A stretch of DNA of 64,000 bases, from NCBI GenBank assembly GCA_002718135.1, contig PBDN01000019.1:201727-265726 (forward strand), in the 5' to 3' direction. A program made the translations under genes and the position numbers. Within the stretch, counting starts at the first letter, position 1. Each line of letters opens with the position of its first letter. This DNA comes from Pelagibacteraceae bacterium. GTDB lineage: Bacteria; Pseudomonadota; Alphaproteobacteria; HIMB59; GCA-002718135. Shown here one piece after another: positions 63,837 through 64,000 of this stretch. The notes under the pieces are model-generated. The model worked only from the letters and a program-made list of their open reading frames with translations, was not told where the DNA came from and did not search any database.

Positions 63837-63896
63837 TGGTGCCCAGGAGAAGACTCGAACTTCCACGGCCTTACGGCCACTGGCACCTGAAGCCAA
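63837..63896 (-). pseudogene. tRNA-Leu 3' fragment (anticodon CAG), probable att site
   Basis: The reverse strand reads an anticodon arm (TTGGC-TTCAGGT-GCCAG), a variable arm (TGGCCGTAAGGCCGT), a T arm (GGAAG-TTCGAGT-CTTCT), the acceptor half CCTGGGC, then ACCA. The matching 5' acceptor (GCCCAGG) and the D arm are absent upstream; instead there is a hairpin and a T run. This is the 3' half of a class II tRNA-Leu, as left by integration at a tRNA gene. Confidence 0.85.
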
Positions 63897-63921
63897 AAAA
63901 AGCTCTCTGAAGCGGTTTCAG
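63895..63921 (-). terminator. Rho-independent terminator beside the tRNA-Leu fragment
   Basis: On the reverse strand a CTGAA/TTCAG hairpin with a five-base loop is followed by AGAGC and seven T residues, which run straight into the tRNA fragment. It would stop transcription coming from the right side of the window. Confidence 0.65.
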
Positions 63922-64000
63922 GGCCTTGTCCGAACTTGCCAAACACCCAACAAATTCAACAGTTAAGCGTGTAACACGGTATTTCGTTTAATGTAAAGCA
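63922..64000. other. Window edge, no gene seen
   Basis: The last 79 bases are AT-rich and non-coding as far as can be read. If the tRNA-Leu fragment is an attachment site, this is the first sequence of the inserted element. Confidence 0.4.

Noticed and set aside
63837..63960. tRNA-Leu interrupted by a group I intron
   Set aside because: No 5' half is found within the visible sequence, the boundary does not end in the G expected before the 3' exon, and a terminator abuts the break.

Overview
The window is a stretch of an alphaproteobacterial chromosome with moderate G+C. Its core-gene order is typical of that class: rpsA-cmk-aroA, pyrF-trpF-trpB-trpA-accD-folC, kdsD-lptC-lptA-lptB-rpoN-ptsN, an Hsp20/DUF1150 pair, a FYDLN-type acidic zinc-ribbon protein and a CarD regulator. 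The order and protein types suggest a Rhodospirillales-like, probably environmental, lineage; this is inference, as no rRNA is present.

1-21.6 kb: a large cobalamin (B12) island. A cbiD tail and cobK run forward and converge on a reverse operon cbiX-cobH-cobL-cobI-cbiG/cobJ-cobM, most of whose genes overlap by 1-10 bases. cobD (cbiB) diverges from it. A second reverse operon, cobW-cobN-cobO-cobQ, sits behind a clear cobalamin riboswitch and a possible terminator. The cobalt transporter pair cbtB-cbtA diverges from it. Then come cobT (reverse), cobS (forward) and the reverse run galE-cobP-cobC-phosphatase. The set mixes early-cobalt enzymes (CbiX, CbiD, CbiG) with the late-cobalt chelatase subunit CobN and CobW.

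21.7-29.5 kb: an accessory catabolic region. An alpha/beta hydrolase and a divergent acyl-CoA ligase flank a forward operon: enoyl-CoA hydratase, LinB-type haloalkane dehalogenase, short-chain dehydrogenase, ACAD10/11-like acyl-CoA dehydrogenase, APH-fold kinase and DUF6285 protein. The last four, plus the ligase, match the logic of the levulinate/4-hydroxyacid (lva) pathway. The dehalogenase suggests that halogenated precursors could feed it. This is the most interesting metabolic signal in the window.

29.6-33.7 kb: a Mn/Zn-type ABC importer (binding protein, ATPase, two permeases) behind an AT-rich dyad; one permease carries a winged-helix-like tail.

33.8-41.7 kb: a small membrane protein, tRNA-Arg(CCT), a PagL-like lipid A deacylase, proline iminopeptidase, CarD, ferredoxin FdxA, a TerB-like protein, a DUF938 methyltransferase, an S4 RNA-binding protein and a Suv3-like helicase. 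41.7-63.8 kb: housekeeping genes, from htpG through folate, fatty-acid, tryptophan, pyrimidine and shikimate enzymes, S1, tRNA-Ala(GGC), small heat-shock protein, PTS-Ntr, sigma-54 and LPS export, to an RNase D-like exonuclease.

63.8-64 kb: a tRNA-Leu 3' half without its 5' half, which looks like an attachment-site scar. It predicts that an integrated element begins at the right edge of the window.
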